From NCBI GenBank assembly GCA_938015425.1, contig CALLPQ010000022.1:1-57411 (forward strand): DNA of 57,411 bases. Reading direction: 5' to 3'. Each line of letters begins with the position of its first letter. Position 1 is the first letter of the stretch. The notes below the pieces were generated by a model, which saw nothing but the letters and a program-made list of their open reading frames with translations, was not told where the DNA came from and ran no database searches. Shown piece by piece: positions 1 through 8,215 of this stretch. Source of the stretch: an uncultured Parvularculaceae bacterium (GTDB lineage: Bacteria; Pseudomonadota; Alphaproteobacteria; Caulobacterales; Parvularculaceae). A program made the translations under genes and the position numbers.

Positions 1-443
1 GCACGGGCAAGCTCTATTGCTAAAGAACACCGTATCTCCGCATCGGGGTGGGTTTGTTTTTCAGCTAAAATTTCAAATGCCTGCGTTAACAAAGCATCCC
101 CCGCCAGAATTGCTGTTGCATCATCAAAAGCTTTATGCACAGACGGACGCCCCCGTCTTAAATCACTATCATCCATGGCCGGTAAATCATCATGAATGAG
201 ACTATAACAATGGATCATTTCCACCGCGCACCCCGCCCGAATTGACCGATCCCGTGGACAATCAAACATATCGGCTGCCGCAATCACCAAAAACGGACGC
301 AGACGTTTACCGCCATCCAACGCCCCATGGCGCATTGCATCCACAACACGGCCAAGAGGCCCCTCCCGCGTGGGAAGAAATTGATCTAACGCTGTTTCAA
401 CCAGCCCTGCAGTTTGTTTAATAGTAGAGGTGAAAGCACTCAT
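1..443 (-). CDS. ispA: Polyprenyl (farnesyl) diphosphate synthase, N-terminal part, cut by window edge
   Basis: This is the first ~148 residues of a trans-isoprenyl diphosphate synthase; the C-terminal half lies beyond the left edge. Translating back from the ATG at 443-441 gives GGKRLRP at about residues 44-50 (pyrophosphate/IPP binding) and the first Asp-rich motif DDLPAMDD at about 85-92. That spacing, with a small helix before the motif, fits the bacterial farnesyl diphosphate synthase type. The family is about 290-300 residues long, so half is missing only because of the window. It would condense IPP and DMAPP to farnesyl diphosphate, the precursor used by hpnC/hpnD nearby. Chain length cannot be settled from this fragment. 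Confidence 0.9.
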   Translation of the reverse strand, partial: MSAFTSTIKQTAGLVETALDQFLPTREGPLGRVVDAMRHGALDGGKRLRPFLVIAAADMFDCPRDRSIRAGCAVEMIHCYSLIHDDLPAMDDSDLRRGRPSVHKAFDDATAILAGDALLTQAFEILAEKQTHPDAEIRCSLAIELAR

Positions 444-460
444 CGGGACCCTATCTTTTA

Positions 461-489
461 TTATATGTGGCTTTACTTATATGTGGCTT
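461..489. repeat. Short direct repeat, 13 bp twice
   Basis: The 13-mer TTATATGTGGCTT occurs at 461-473 and again at 477-489, separated by TAC (16-bp period). It lies just upstream of the ispA start and is one of a series of short tandem duplications in this window. Confidence 0.85.
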
Positions 490-720
490 CAAATAAATAC
501 GGCTTTTGGATTTGTTCTATCTCGTAAATCGAATTACACAATGCCTGATTATCTAAACCAAGCTCGGAGATAATCCGATAAAGCAATGATAGTAAAACAA
601 GCCTTCTTAATTTTAACGCTCTTAACCCGCTCACCCATCAAGGGCAACCGTGTTGTCATAGTTAAAGCAATGTTTAAAAACAATTTTCAACAACCAACAT
701 GATATTGGTCCATTATACAG

Positions 721-744
721 CTTGGCTCTGGGCTTGGCTCTGGG
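721..744. repeat. Perfect 12-bp tandem duplication
   Basis: CTTGGCTCTGGG is present twice head to tail (721-732 and 733-744), about 15 bp downstream of the stop of the neighbouring minus-strand gene. Confidence 0.9.
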
Positions 745-758
745 CCTAGATCTGCACA

Positions 759-1496
759 CTAAATTAAAAGCCCGGTGCCATAACAATTAATGCAGGATCG
801 GGAAAACAATCCGGTTTTGCCGCGCCCCCCACAATCGGGGCAAAGTTTTCGCTGCGCGTCTTTATCCCCCAAAAACCGCGATAAGATCGCAGGTTTTTGC
901 ATCGATCCCCCACCCGCATTCTCTTCTGCCATATTCTCTGCTGCCATTTGGTTATCAGCGTGATCACGGGCATACGTTAAGGCTTTACCGCTCATCATTG
1001 TGCTTAATGAACGCTCTGGTACAACCCACTTGAACGTCATTACAATATCGCGGTGCCATGTCTGGATCAAAAGTGAAAACCGGTTTTCATCAAATTGCCC
1101 TTGGGCCTCAACAAATGAAAATAGAATAATGTTTTGCTGCTCATCCAGCTCCGCAATAGAAATATGCAAATTACGGTTAAGCTGTTCTATATCCGATGAT
1201 GAAAGAGAAACGCCGGAAAAATAACAGATAAAACCGTATTGGACGATCTTCTTGGTGTCTTGATCTCCATGGGTTAAAACAGCAATAAAGTTCAAACCAT
1301 TAAAGCTGATTTGATAGTAATGCCGATTGTCTTCGGTATCGAGATAGTCCACACGATCATAAATATGATTGAAGACTGACAGGATCGCGGCTTGGGGCCA
1401 AAAGGCTTTAGCCCGCCTATCCCTTTTACGCGCATTTCCCTTTTGAAGATCGCCCATATTCCTGAAAAGCCCATTCCCCGAATTCTCTTCGGCCAT
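759..1496 (-). CDS. Uncharacterised protein with C-terminal DnaJ-type zinc ribbon
   Basis: A 245-residue soluble protein that I do not recognise as a named family. The first ~170 residues are a mixed alpha/beta region with no clear motif; the general look resembles YbjN-type sensory or chaperone-like domains, but this is weak. A low-complexity linker (about 175-205) leads to a C-terminal CxxCxGxG pair, CPDCGGRGK then CINCYGTG, at about 219-242. This resembles one DnaJ cysteine-rich repeat unit and probably binds one zinc ion. An AGGAG-type ribosome site precedes the ATG. There is no signal peptide or membrane segment. It stands alone between ispA and ispH. Confidence 0.7.
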   Translation of the reverse strand: MAEENSGNGLFRNMGDLQKGNARKRDRRAKAFWPQAAILSVFNHIYDRVDYLDTEDNRHYYQISFNGLNFIAVLTHGDQDTKKIVQYGFICYFSGVSLSSSDIEQLNRNLHISIAELDEQQNIILFSFVEAQGQFDENRFSLLIQTWHRDIVMTFKWVVPERSLSTMMSGKALTYARDHADNQMAAENMAEENAGGGSMQKPAILSRFLGDKDAQRKLCPDCGGRGKTGLFSRSCINCYGTGLLI

Positions 1497-1807
1497 AATC
1501 TCTACCTTCTCCTAACACCCACTATAATTACTTTAGGCTATCCTACAGCTATCAAACCACCAAGCTTGGATAGAATTTATTTTCTAAATACTCGGAATTT
1601 TCCCCTTTATAGGGCCATATCTTTCAAGAATGTATCGCATTGCAACAAAAATTGACTAAATAAGCAGCTTCTTGACCAAGTGTGGTAAGGATGCGCTTGC
1701 TCCAACCCAAATCTCGTGAAATAGTATCTTTACAAAAAAATGGGCAACACCTTACAAATTAACAAAATTCAGGTTGTAAATTACAGCAACGAAAGGGTAA
1801 AAGAGCG
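1497..1807. other. Divergent intergenic region upstream of ispH
   Basis: AT-rich 311-bp region between two divergent starts, so it should hold promoters for both genes. I could not pick a convincing -35/-10 pair. A purine-rich ribosome site (GGGTAAAAGAGCG) lies directly before the ispH ATG. No RNA gene was seen. Confidence 0.5.
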
Positions 1808-2824
1808 ATGAACGATAAGGCCGCTATTGGGGCAACATTAAAGGATAGTCCATTGAAAGTCATTCTTGCACAACCACGCGGTTTTTGCGCCGGTGTGGAA
1901 CGCGCCATCGATATTGTCGAGCGGGCCCTCGCCAAATATGGCGCCCCTGTCTATGTCCGCCATGAAATTGTTCATAACAAATATGTTGTGGAAACACTTC
2001 GCAACCGCGGTGCAATTTTTGTTGAAGAGGTTGATGAAATCCCTGAAGGGGCAGTCACCATTTTTTCCGCCCATGGGGTTTCCCGCAAAGTTGAAGACGG
2101 GGCCCATTTCCGCGAGCTTGATGTTATTGACGCCACCTGCCCCCTTGTGACCAAAGTCCACAAAGAAGGCCGCCGTTATGCTGGCCGTGGATACGATATC
2201 GTTTTAATCGGTCATTTGGGACACCCAGAAGTCGAAGGCACACTTGGGCAAATTCCCGGCACGGTTCACGTAATCAGCGAACCGGAAGAAGTTGAAACTC
2301 TAAATGTTTCAGACCCTGACCGCGTATCTTTCGTTACCCAGACAACATTATCGGTTAATGACACAAAAGACGTAATCGCAGCCCTTAAAAAACGGTTCCC
2401 GAATATCATCGGACCAGACACACGCGATATTTGCTACGCAACGCAAAACCGCCAAACCGCAGTCATTGAAATGGTAAAACATATCGATTTATTGCTGGTG
2501 GTTGGCGCAAACAACAGCTCAAATTCAAACCGTCTACGTGAAATTGGCGAGAATAAAGGCGTCCCCAGCTATCTGATTGAAGATGCCACCATGTTCGACC
2601 CTGCGTGGCTTGAAGGGGTTGAAACAGTGGGCGTCACCGCTGGGGCATCCGCCCCTGAAACATTGGTGCAAGACACCATTAATCGCCTCGGTGAATGCCG
2701 GGCCCTCACATTAGAATTACTTGACGGCGTTGAAGAAAATGTCCATTTCAAACTACCATCAGAATTAGCTGACGTGCCAAGACCTGAAGCGGCACGTAAA
2801 GCATGGGCGACAGAAATCGCTTAA
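1808..2824 (+). CDS. ispH: 4-hydroxy-3-methylbut-2-enyl diphosphate reductase (IspH/LytB)
   Basis: Last enzyme of the MEP pathway; it reduces HMBPP to IPP and DMAPP on a [4Fe-4S] cluster. The three cluster cysteines are visible at C27 (GFCAGV), C111 (DATCPLV) and C209 (DICYATQ). The GHPEVEGT segment, which carries the catalytic glutamate, follows the second. At 338 residues it is slightly longer than E. coli IspH because of short N- and C-terminal tails. It sits 49 bp upstream of hpnH on the same strand, so the two may be cotranscribed. This puts the precursor supply beside hopanoid genes. Confidence 0.97.
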   Translation: MNDKAAIGATLKDSPLKVILAQPRGFCAGVERAIDIVERALAKYGAPVYVRHEIVHNKYVVETLRNRGAIFVEEVDEIPEGAVTIFSAHGVSRKVEDGAHFRELDVIDATCPLVTKVHKEGRRYAGRGYDIVLIGHLGHPEVEGTLGQIPGTVHVISEPEEVETLNVSDPDRVSFVTQTTLSVNDTKDVIAALKKRFPNIIGPDTRDICYATQNRQTAVIEMVKHIDLLLVVGANNSSNSNRLREIGENKGVPSYLIEDATMFDPAWLEGVETVGVTAGASAPETLVQDTINRLGECRALTLELLDGVEENVHFKLPSELADVPRPEAARKAWATEIA

Positions 2825-2873
2825 CCATTGACCACTCTTAATTAAATCGCTCCCACCTTAAGGATAACGAAAC

Positions 2874-4028
2874 ATGACTGTCACATTGCACCAACAAGTC
2901 CGGATGGGCGCCTATTTGGTAAAACAAAAATTGAAGGGTAATAAACGCTATCCCCTCGTGCTTATGCTGGAACCCTTGTTTCGTTGTAATCTTGCATGTT
3001 CAGGATGCGGAAAAATTGACTTCCCTGCACCAATCCTAAATAGACGTTTATCGGCAAAAGAATGCCTTGAGGCGGTTGATGAATGTGGTGCGCCCATGGT
3101 GGCAATTCCGGGCGGTGAACCCCTAATCCATAAAGAAATCGGTGAAATTGTTGAAGGCATTGTAAAACGCAAAAAGTTTGTCTCTCTTTGCACAAACGCT
3201 CTTTTGCTTGAGAAAAAACTGGACCTTTTCACCCCTTCACCTTTTCTATTCTTTTCCGTTCATCTTGACGGTTTGAAAAAGCATCATGATAAAGCGGTTT
3301 GCCAAGAGGGTGTTTTTGAACAAGCTATTTCCGCGATTAAAGCGGCAAAAGCAAAAGGCTTTCAGGTTAATGTTAACTGCACCGTGTTTGATGGCTATCC
3401 TGCTGATGAACTTGCTGACTATCTTGATTACTGCACGAATGAACTAGGCGTTGGTATTTCCATGTCACCCGGCTTTGCTTATGAGCGCGCGCCAGAACAA
3501 ACCAATTTCTTAAATCGCCGTAAGACTAAAAACTTTTTCCGTGATTTGTTCAAGATCGAAAAAGAACGCGGTTCCAAATGGGCTCTAACCCACTCTTCTC
3601 TCTATCTTGATTTCCTTGCCGGCAATCAGGAATATTCTTGCACGCCATGGGGCAACCCGACACGCAATGTATTTGGATGGCAAAAACCATGCTATCTATT
3701 AGGTGAAGGCTATACGGATACTTTTAAAGAGCTGATGGAAACCACAGAGTGGGATAAATATGGCACCGGCAATTACGAAAAATGCGGTGACTGTATGGCC
3801 CATTGTGGATATGAGCCAACAGCCGCTGACGATGCCATTGGCAATCCGTTCAAGATGTTCCGTGTTCCCCGCTTTGGATTAAAAACAGAAGGCCCAATGG
3901 CACGCGAAATCGACCTTGAAAAGGCACGCCCTGCTGATGATGTTCACGAGAAAATCGTGGAAGAAGAATTAGCCAAGATCGCTGCCGAGAAGAAGAACGC
4001 CAAGGAAACCGCCGAGGCTCACGCTTAA
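2874..4028 (+). CDS. hpnH: Adenosylhopane synthase, radical SAM protein HpnH
   Basis: HpnH attaches the 5'-deoxyadenosyl group of SAM to diploptene, giving adenosylhopane, the first C35 hopanoid. The radical SAM cysteines are C38, C42 and C45 (RCNLACSGCG), and a SPASM/DUF3463-like cysteine set follows in the C-terminal half (CGDCMAHCGYEP). Length 384 fits the family. The last ~25 residues are rich in Lys, Glu and Ala and lie on DNA also used by hpnG on the other strand. The partner that removes adenine, HpnG, is the next gene, arranged tail to tail. Confidence 0.95.
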   Translation: MTVTLHQQVRMGAYLVKQKLKGNKRYPLVLMLEPLFRCNLACSGCGKIDFPAPILNRRLSAKECLEAVDECGAPMVAIPGGEPLIHKEIGEIVEGIVKRKKFVSLCTNALLLEKKLDLFTPSPFLFFSVHLDGLKKHHDKAVCQEGVFEQAISAIKAAKAKGFQVNVNCTVFDGYPADELADYLDYCTNELGVGISMSPGFAYERAPEQTNFLNRRKTKNFFRDLFKIEKERGSKWALTHSSLYLDFLAGNQEYSCTPWGNPTRNVFGWQKPCYLLGEGYTDTFKELMETTEWDKYGTGNYEKCGDCMAHCGYEPTAADDAIGNPFKMFRVPRFGLKTEGPMAREIDLEKARPADDVHEKIVEEELAKIAAEKKNAKETAEAHA

Positions 4029-4682
4029 GGTTTTTAATGCCTCTTTTGAATCTGATCCAAGCTGTGCCAATTCGGACAGCTGGATCGGATTTTGCATCGC
4101 TTTAAACAAAGTCCCAACAATCTTTGTGCTGCCATCTTCATTGACGGCATTCAATGCCGCCTCTGGCAATGCCCGACCAGCAGGATCTGCAATAGCGCGT
4201 ATAGCTAGAAAACCAAGCCCTGCCTCCTTAGCTGCACGCGCCGCGCCATGGCTTTCCATATCCACACTTTTAGCACCCGTCTCTTGATATAGACGGTTTT
4301 TTTCTTCAATCGTTAAAATCACCTCATCTGATCCATAGATGATTGATGGACTAATACCAGCCGCTTTATGACTGCGCTTTAACAAATCTATATAATCAGA
4401 ACTGCAATGATATTCCTCGCCGCTGATGGTCACCACCTTAGACCCAATCACCAAATCACCGGGGGCATAAGCCGGTAATAACCCGCCCGATACCCCAACA
4501 GATATGATCAAGCGCCCCCCCTCACCCGCAGCATTTCCTTCATCCGCAAACCCTTTAGCCAAAGCATATGCGCGGTCTGCATTAGCCCCTGAAATGGCGA
4601 TGGATACCCGTTCATCGGGGAAGGCTTTCCGCACAGCTTTTGCTTCCGATTTTAAACCGCAAATAATTCCAATTTTTGCCAC
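3969..4682 (-). CDS. hpnG: Adenosylhopane nucleosidase HpnG (purine/uridine phosphorylase fold)
   Basis: 237-residue protein of the nucleoside phosphorylase/MTA-SAH nucleosidase superfamily. Visible motifs are the N-terminal IGIICGLKSEAKA, the glycine-rich SVGVSGGLLP, and DMESHGAARAA, which carries the ribose-binding Glu. HpnG releases adenine from adenosylhopane to give ribosylhopane. The assignment rests on the family match plus the adjacent hpnH. Its last 20 or so residues (hydrophobic, Gly/Leu-rich) are encoded opposite the Lys/Glu/Ala tail of hpnH; the genes overlap by 60 bp tail to tail. That extension probably arose by stop-codon loss. Confidence 0.92.
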   Translation of the reverse strand: MAKIGIICGLKSEAKAVRKAFPDERVSIAISGANADRAYALAKGFADEGNAAGEGGRLIISVGVSGGLLPAYAPGDLVIGSKVVTISGEEYHCSSDYIDLLKRSHKAAGISPSIIYGSDEVILTIEEKNRLYQETGAKSVDMESHGAARAAKEAGLGFLAIRAIADPAGRALPEAALNAVNEDGSTKIVGTLFKAMQNPIQLSELAQLGSDSKEALKTLSVSLGGFLGVLLLGSDLG

Positions 4683-4743
4683 GCTTCTATCCTTTAAAAC
4701 CCTCGTTTACGCTTATCATATCAACCTTATCAAAATCAGCATT

Positions 4744-5289
4744 TCAAACTTTAATGGCATAGGGATGAAAATCGAGTAAGCCACCCCTTACAAGTTTATA
4801 GCCCTGATCAAGCAACGCGCCCGGCGCAATCACCGCATTCGCCCCGATACGGCAGTCATCGCCAATGAGGCTGCCAAATTTATCCACCCCAGTCTTTATA
4901 ACCGATCTTTGGTAGAAAAATGATATTTCTTTATCGTCCATCTCATTTCGATAATTGGCTATCATCGCCCCCGCTTCTATATTAGCACGTGATCCCAAAA
5001 TTGAGTCTCCAACGAAACTTAGATGAGCAACCTTTGACCCTTCAAACATCATCGTCGTTTTTAATTCACAAGACGGGCCAACAATACAATAGTCATCCAA
5101 GAAAATCCCGCCTCTTAAATATGCATTTGCTGCAACAAAAACATGAGGCCCAAGTATCATCGGACCCTTTAGAACTGCGCCTTTTTCGATGATCGTTGAC
5201 GAATGCACAGCCTGATTATTTTTAATGGTATAATCACTACTTAAATTTTGTAACTGGTCACAAATGATTTCTTCTAGAGCACTCGTCAC
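4744..5289 (-). CDS. Hexapeptide-repeat (left-handed beta-helix) transferase-like protein
   Basis: 181-residue protein made largely of hexapeptide repeats of the left-handed beta-helix fold, such as IIEKGAVLKGPMILGP, VFVAANAYLRGG and DDCRIGANAVIAPGA. These resemble the acetyltransferase half of GlmU and other sugar-nucleotide acyltransferases. No pyrophosphorylase domain is present. The acceptor is unknown. It lies between hpnG and the ICMT-like gene on the same strand, about 60 bp from hpnG, so a role in decorating hopanoids or lipid heads is possible but is only a context inference. Confidence 0.8.
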   Translation of the reverse strand: MTSALEEIICDQLQNLSSDYTIKNNQAVHSSTIIEKGAVLKGPMILGPHVFVAANAYLRGGIFLDDYCIVGPSCELKTTMMFEGSKVAHLSFVGDSILGSRANIEAGAMIANYRNEMDDKEISFFYQRSVIKTGVDKFGSLIGDDCRIGANAVIAPGALLDQGYKLVRGGLLDFHPYAIKV

Positions 5290-5403
5290 CTGCCATGGAG
5301 GCTTGTCGATTTTTGAAAAAGGAGAGGAAGCCCATTTTTGAATAAATTTCGAAATATTTATATCGATCCTTAACTCTCCATCCTTTTGTAGGTTTATTCT
5401 GTT

Positions 5404-5856
5404 TTAAAACCATCGCCTTACCCGTTGGCAATAAGACTTATACTCATCACCAAATTTTTGGGTTAAAATTTCTTCTTCAGGTTTAATTTGCCACTGCGTA
5501 ATCGTCATGAAAAACCCGATTATGGGGATTATATTAATCGGGTTACCAAACCGGATTAATCCGGCCAACAAAATAATCAGCATACCCAGATACATAGGAT
5601 TACGACTATAGTTAAAAATACCCGTCACAACCAACTGGCTGGCTTGTTCTGGATGATGGGGGTTTGTGGTTGTCCCCACCTTAAAAAACCGCCCTATGGC
5701 AAGCCCCATAATACCGCTTCCCAGCAATGCCACCAGAATTGACAATTTGTTTTGTCCGGGAAAATAAAATCTAATGGCGGGAGTAGCGATATAAATTAAA
5801 TACATCACCCCAAGGGTAATCAATAATTGTAGCGGGGGCATAATTTTCAGTTTCAT
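5404..5856 (-). CDS. Membrane methyltransferase of the ICMT/PEMT-like family
   Basis: About 150 residues with four or five hydrophobic segments and the C-terminal signature of isoprenylcysteine/phospholipid methyltransferases: GIFNYSRNPMYLGM, then EEEILTQKFGDEYKSYCQRV. That region binds SAM at the membrane. I prefer the ATG at 5856 (a GAG-type ribosome site precedes it, and it starts 2 bp after the hpnE stop) over a TTG 21 bp upstream. Tight coupling to hpnE implies coexpression with squalene synthesis. The substrate is unknown; a lipid or isoprenoid is plausible. Confidence 0.85.
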   Translation of the reverse strand: MKLKIMPPLQLLITLGVMYLIYIATPAIRFYFPGQNKLSILVALLGSGIMGLAIGRFFKVGTTTNPHHPEQASQLVVTGIFNYSRNPMYLGMLIILLAGLIRFGNPINIIPIIGFFMTITQWQIKPEEEILTQKFGDEYKSYCQRVRRWF

Positions 5857-5857
5857 T

Positions 5858-7219
5858 TTAAATCTCGCTTTTATCAATATGCTTTAAAACCATATCCGCC
5901 GCTTTATTCCCCGAGCGGATTGCCCCTTCAATCGTTGCCGGCACCCCTGTGTCAATATGATCTCCCGCCAAGAACAGATTATCATAAGCCGTTTTTGTCT
6001 TTAATCGTTTGGCCACCCCTTGGGGGGATTGATCAAAAGTGGCGCGTTTTTCGCGGATTACCCGCACTTTCGTGTAAGCCATATCTCCAAGATTTAAAGC
6101 GACGCAAGTTTCACGCCATAAATTATCTGCAACCTCACTATTGGGCACCTCATCCATGCCAATCGCATGAGAGGCAGAGACCGTTAAACTCACCACATCA
6201 TCATGAATAACCGCCCATTGGGCATCGCTTGATAACATGCCGATGAAAAACCCTTCCCCTAATGCCTCGCGTGGCAAAGGTTTCGGGGCCAAAAAGTGTA
6301 CATTCAATATGCTAGCATCATCATTAGGCGGATCTAGTTCAGGCATAACCTGCTTTAAACGCGATGGCGGCAAAGCAATAACCACATGGGTCTTATCATC
6401 AATATTTATTGTTTCATTAGAAAATTCCAAAGCCGTAATTTTCCGGCTGGTTTCATCACGCTTGAGCCCACGCAATCGCGCCCCGAAACGAATATCGACA
6501 TTCTCGTTTTCTAATGTTTTAATAGCAGGTTCAACAAAAGCCGTACCAAGACCATCATGGGCGGTCATGGGGGTGCAAGCTTGTCCACCAAGGGCAAATG
6601 TTTCCTTCAAGACGGACCATAACAGTTTTGCCTGACCAATTTGCGGCGTAGTGTTTAAAACCGCGAGGGTCAAAGGTTCCCACAATCTGTCATAAAGATA
6701 ATGGTTTTGTTTTTTATCGTCGTCAGGGCTAATCCCCTCCGCATTTGCACGTTTATCATCAATGCCAACGGCGTCACTAACACTTTGGGTTTCTCCCGCG
6801 AGTGCTATTTTTAATCCGGCCAGATAATCCCCAAGCTTTGTTCCGGGTATTCTGGTTTTTGCTCCAAAAGCCCATAGGGGGATTGGCCCCTTATTAAACC
6901 GGATGCTCCATCGCTCACCGGTTTTTACATCAACAAAGGGATAAAGTGCCCCGGGAGGGCTGGTCAATTGATCTTCCGCCCCCACCCTTTTTAAATATTG
7001 CCGTGCATGGTGGTTGGCTGACATAATAAAATGATTACCATTATCAATTTTACGCTCAAGGCTTTTATCATAGAATGAGCGGCATCGCCCGCCCGCATGC
7101 CCCGCCCCTTCAAACAGGCGAACGCTTAACCCCGCTTTAGAACAAGCAAGGGCGGTGGCCAATCCGGATAATCCGGCGCCAATAATAATAACTTTATGAT
7201 CTGACTTTACCCCGGTCAT
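5858..7219 (-). CDS. hpnE: Hydroxysqualene dehydroxylase HpnE (FAD amine-oxidase fold)
   Basis: HpnE reductively removes the hydroxyl of hydroxysqualene to yield squalene, the third step of the HpnCDE route. The N-terminus carries an FAD dinucleotide motif (VIIIGAGLSGLATA) followed by GGRCRSF, and the C-terminus has the second FAD-binding segment (NLFLAGDHIDTGVPATIEGA). I place the start at the ATG at 7219 (AAGGA eight bases upstream), which gives 453 residues and matches the family; an upstream ATG at 7255 lacks a ribosome site. It follows hpnD by about 70 bp and is directly followed by the ICMT-like gene. Confidence 0.95.
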   Translation of the reverse strand: MTGVKSDHKVIIIGAGLSGLATALACSKAGLSVRLFEGAGHAGGRCRSFYDKSLERKIDNGNHFIMSANHHARQYLKRVGAEDQLTSPPGALYPFVDVKTGERWSIRFNKGPIPLWAFGAKTRIPGTKLGDYLAGLKIALAGETQSVSDAVGIDDKRANAEGISPDDDKKQNHYLYDRLWEPLTLAVLNTTPQIGQAKLLWSVLKETFALGGQACTPMTAHDGLGTAFVEPAIKTLENENVDIRFGARLRGLKRDETSRKITALEFSNETINIDDKTHVVIALPPSRLKQVMPELDPPNDDASILNVHFLAPKPLPREALGEGFFIGMLSSDAQWAVIHDDVVSLTVSASHAIGMDEVPNSEVADNLWRETCVALNLGDMAYTKVRVIREKRATFDQSPQGVAKRLKTKTAYDNLFLAGDHIDTGVPATIEGAIRSGNKAADMVLKHIDKSEI

Positions 7220-7291
7220 GGCGCCATTCCTTTTCGCAATCCATATAGATGCCATTTTTAAAGCGGATTTTACTATATAGTCTGGTTTGCT

Positions 7292-8215
7292 TTACCGTTC
7301 CACGTTTAAAGGCGGCGCAATGGCATAGCGCAATGATATCAGTATTTTTTCAACCTTCGACATGGTTAAGGGCTCGCCAATTCTATCCCATCCACGCGCC
7401 TCAAGTTTTTTGAAATATCCTTCATAAATCCCCATCATCAACAAAGCGGGGCGCATCACCCGCCAATCAAGGGATTGCAGGTTGACCCGGGCCTGCCTAA
7501 ATTTTTCACGAACCAAATTGCCTAACTCTTTCCCCACCATTGGCAAGCCTTCAGCCCCGATAACGTGTTTGGGGTCAAGGGGCACATTATATTTTTCCAG
7601 CAATTCACGAGGCAAATAAAGCCGGCCTAATTCGGCGTCCTCCGCAATATCACGCAAAATATTGGTGATCTGCAAAGCATCGCCCAAAGCAAGGGCAAAC
7701 TCATCAGCTGTTTTATTTTGAGGGGCGCCAAACACCGGCATCGACAACATGCCAACAGCCCCGGCGGCGCGGCGCGTATACGCTAAAAATCTGTCCATAG
7801 TCGGGGCAATCACCGGACCATGGGCATCCATTTCCATTCCCTCAATCACCAATAAAAATTCTTCCTTGGCAAGATTATAAGTACGAACCGGATCAAGCAG
7901 CGCCATGCCCGTCAATGTTTGCGGCTTCCCCTCAAACAGGTTATCAATCTCTACCCGCCACGCATCAAGCCCTTTTTGTCGGTCCGCAACCGATATCCCT
8001 TCATCATCAGCAATATCGTCCACCTCACGGCAAAACGCATAAACCGCATACATACCATTTCGGCGTTCTTCAGGGAGAATTTTCATGCCCGACGCAAATG
8101 ATGTGCCTGAACGTTCTACTGTTTCATAGGCGTGTTGTCGGGCTGCCGCTTTTCTTTCGCTTTGGTCTTGCTCATCACTAAGCGGTTGCCCCCCTTGGGG
8201 AATAGAAGTGGTCAT
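7292..8215 (-). CDS. hpnD: Presqualene diphosphate synthase HpnD
   Basis: Squalene/phytoene synthase family member of 307 residues that joins two farnesyl diphosphates into presqualene diphosphate. The two Asp-rich metal sites are visible: REVDDIADDEG at about 64-74 and NILRDIAEDAELGRLYLP in the middle of the chain. The start ATG overlaps the hpnC stop by 4 bp (ATGA), so hpnC and hpnD are translationally coupled. HpnD is distinguished from HpnC by position and by the typical N-terminal SGTSFASGMKILP segment. Confidence 0.95.
   Translation of the reverse strand: MTTSIPQGGQPLSDEQDQSERKAAARQHAYETVERSGTSFASGMKILPEERRNGMYAVYAFCREVDDIADDEGISVADRQKGLDAWRVEIDNLFEGKPQTLTGMALLDPVRTYNLAKEEFLLVIEGMEMDAHGPVIAPTMDRFLAYTRRAAGAVGMLSMPVFGAPQNKTADEFALALGDALQITNILRDIAEDAELGRLYLPRELLEKYNVPLDPKHVIGAEGLPMVGKELGNLVREKFRQARVNLQSLDWRVMRPALLMMGIYEGYFKKLEARGWDRIGEPLTMSKVEKILISLRYAIAPPLNVER

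Larger units (their letters stand above)
444..758. other. Intergenic stretch between ispA and the zinc-ribbon protein
   Basis: No convincing gene in 315 bp. It must carry the minus-strand ispA promoter and the 3' end of the gene at 759-1496. It contains two short tandem duplications, at 461-489 and 721-744. No strong hairpin followed by a T-run was seen. Confidence 0.6.

Noticed and set aside
1392-1655. 87-codon plus-strand frame opposite the zinc-ribbon gene
   Set aside because: Antisense shadow of the real gene, with no conserved motif.
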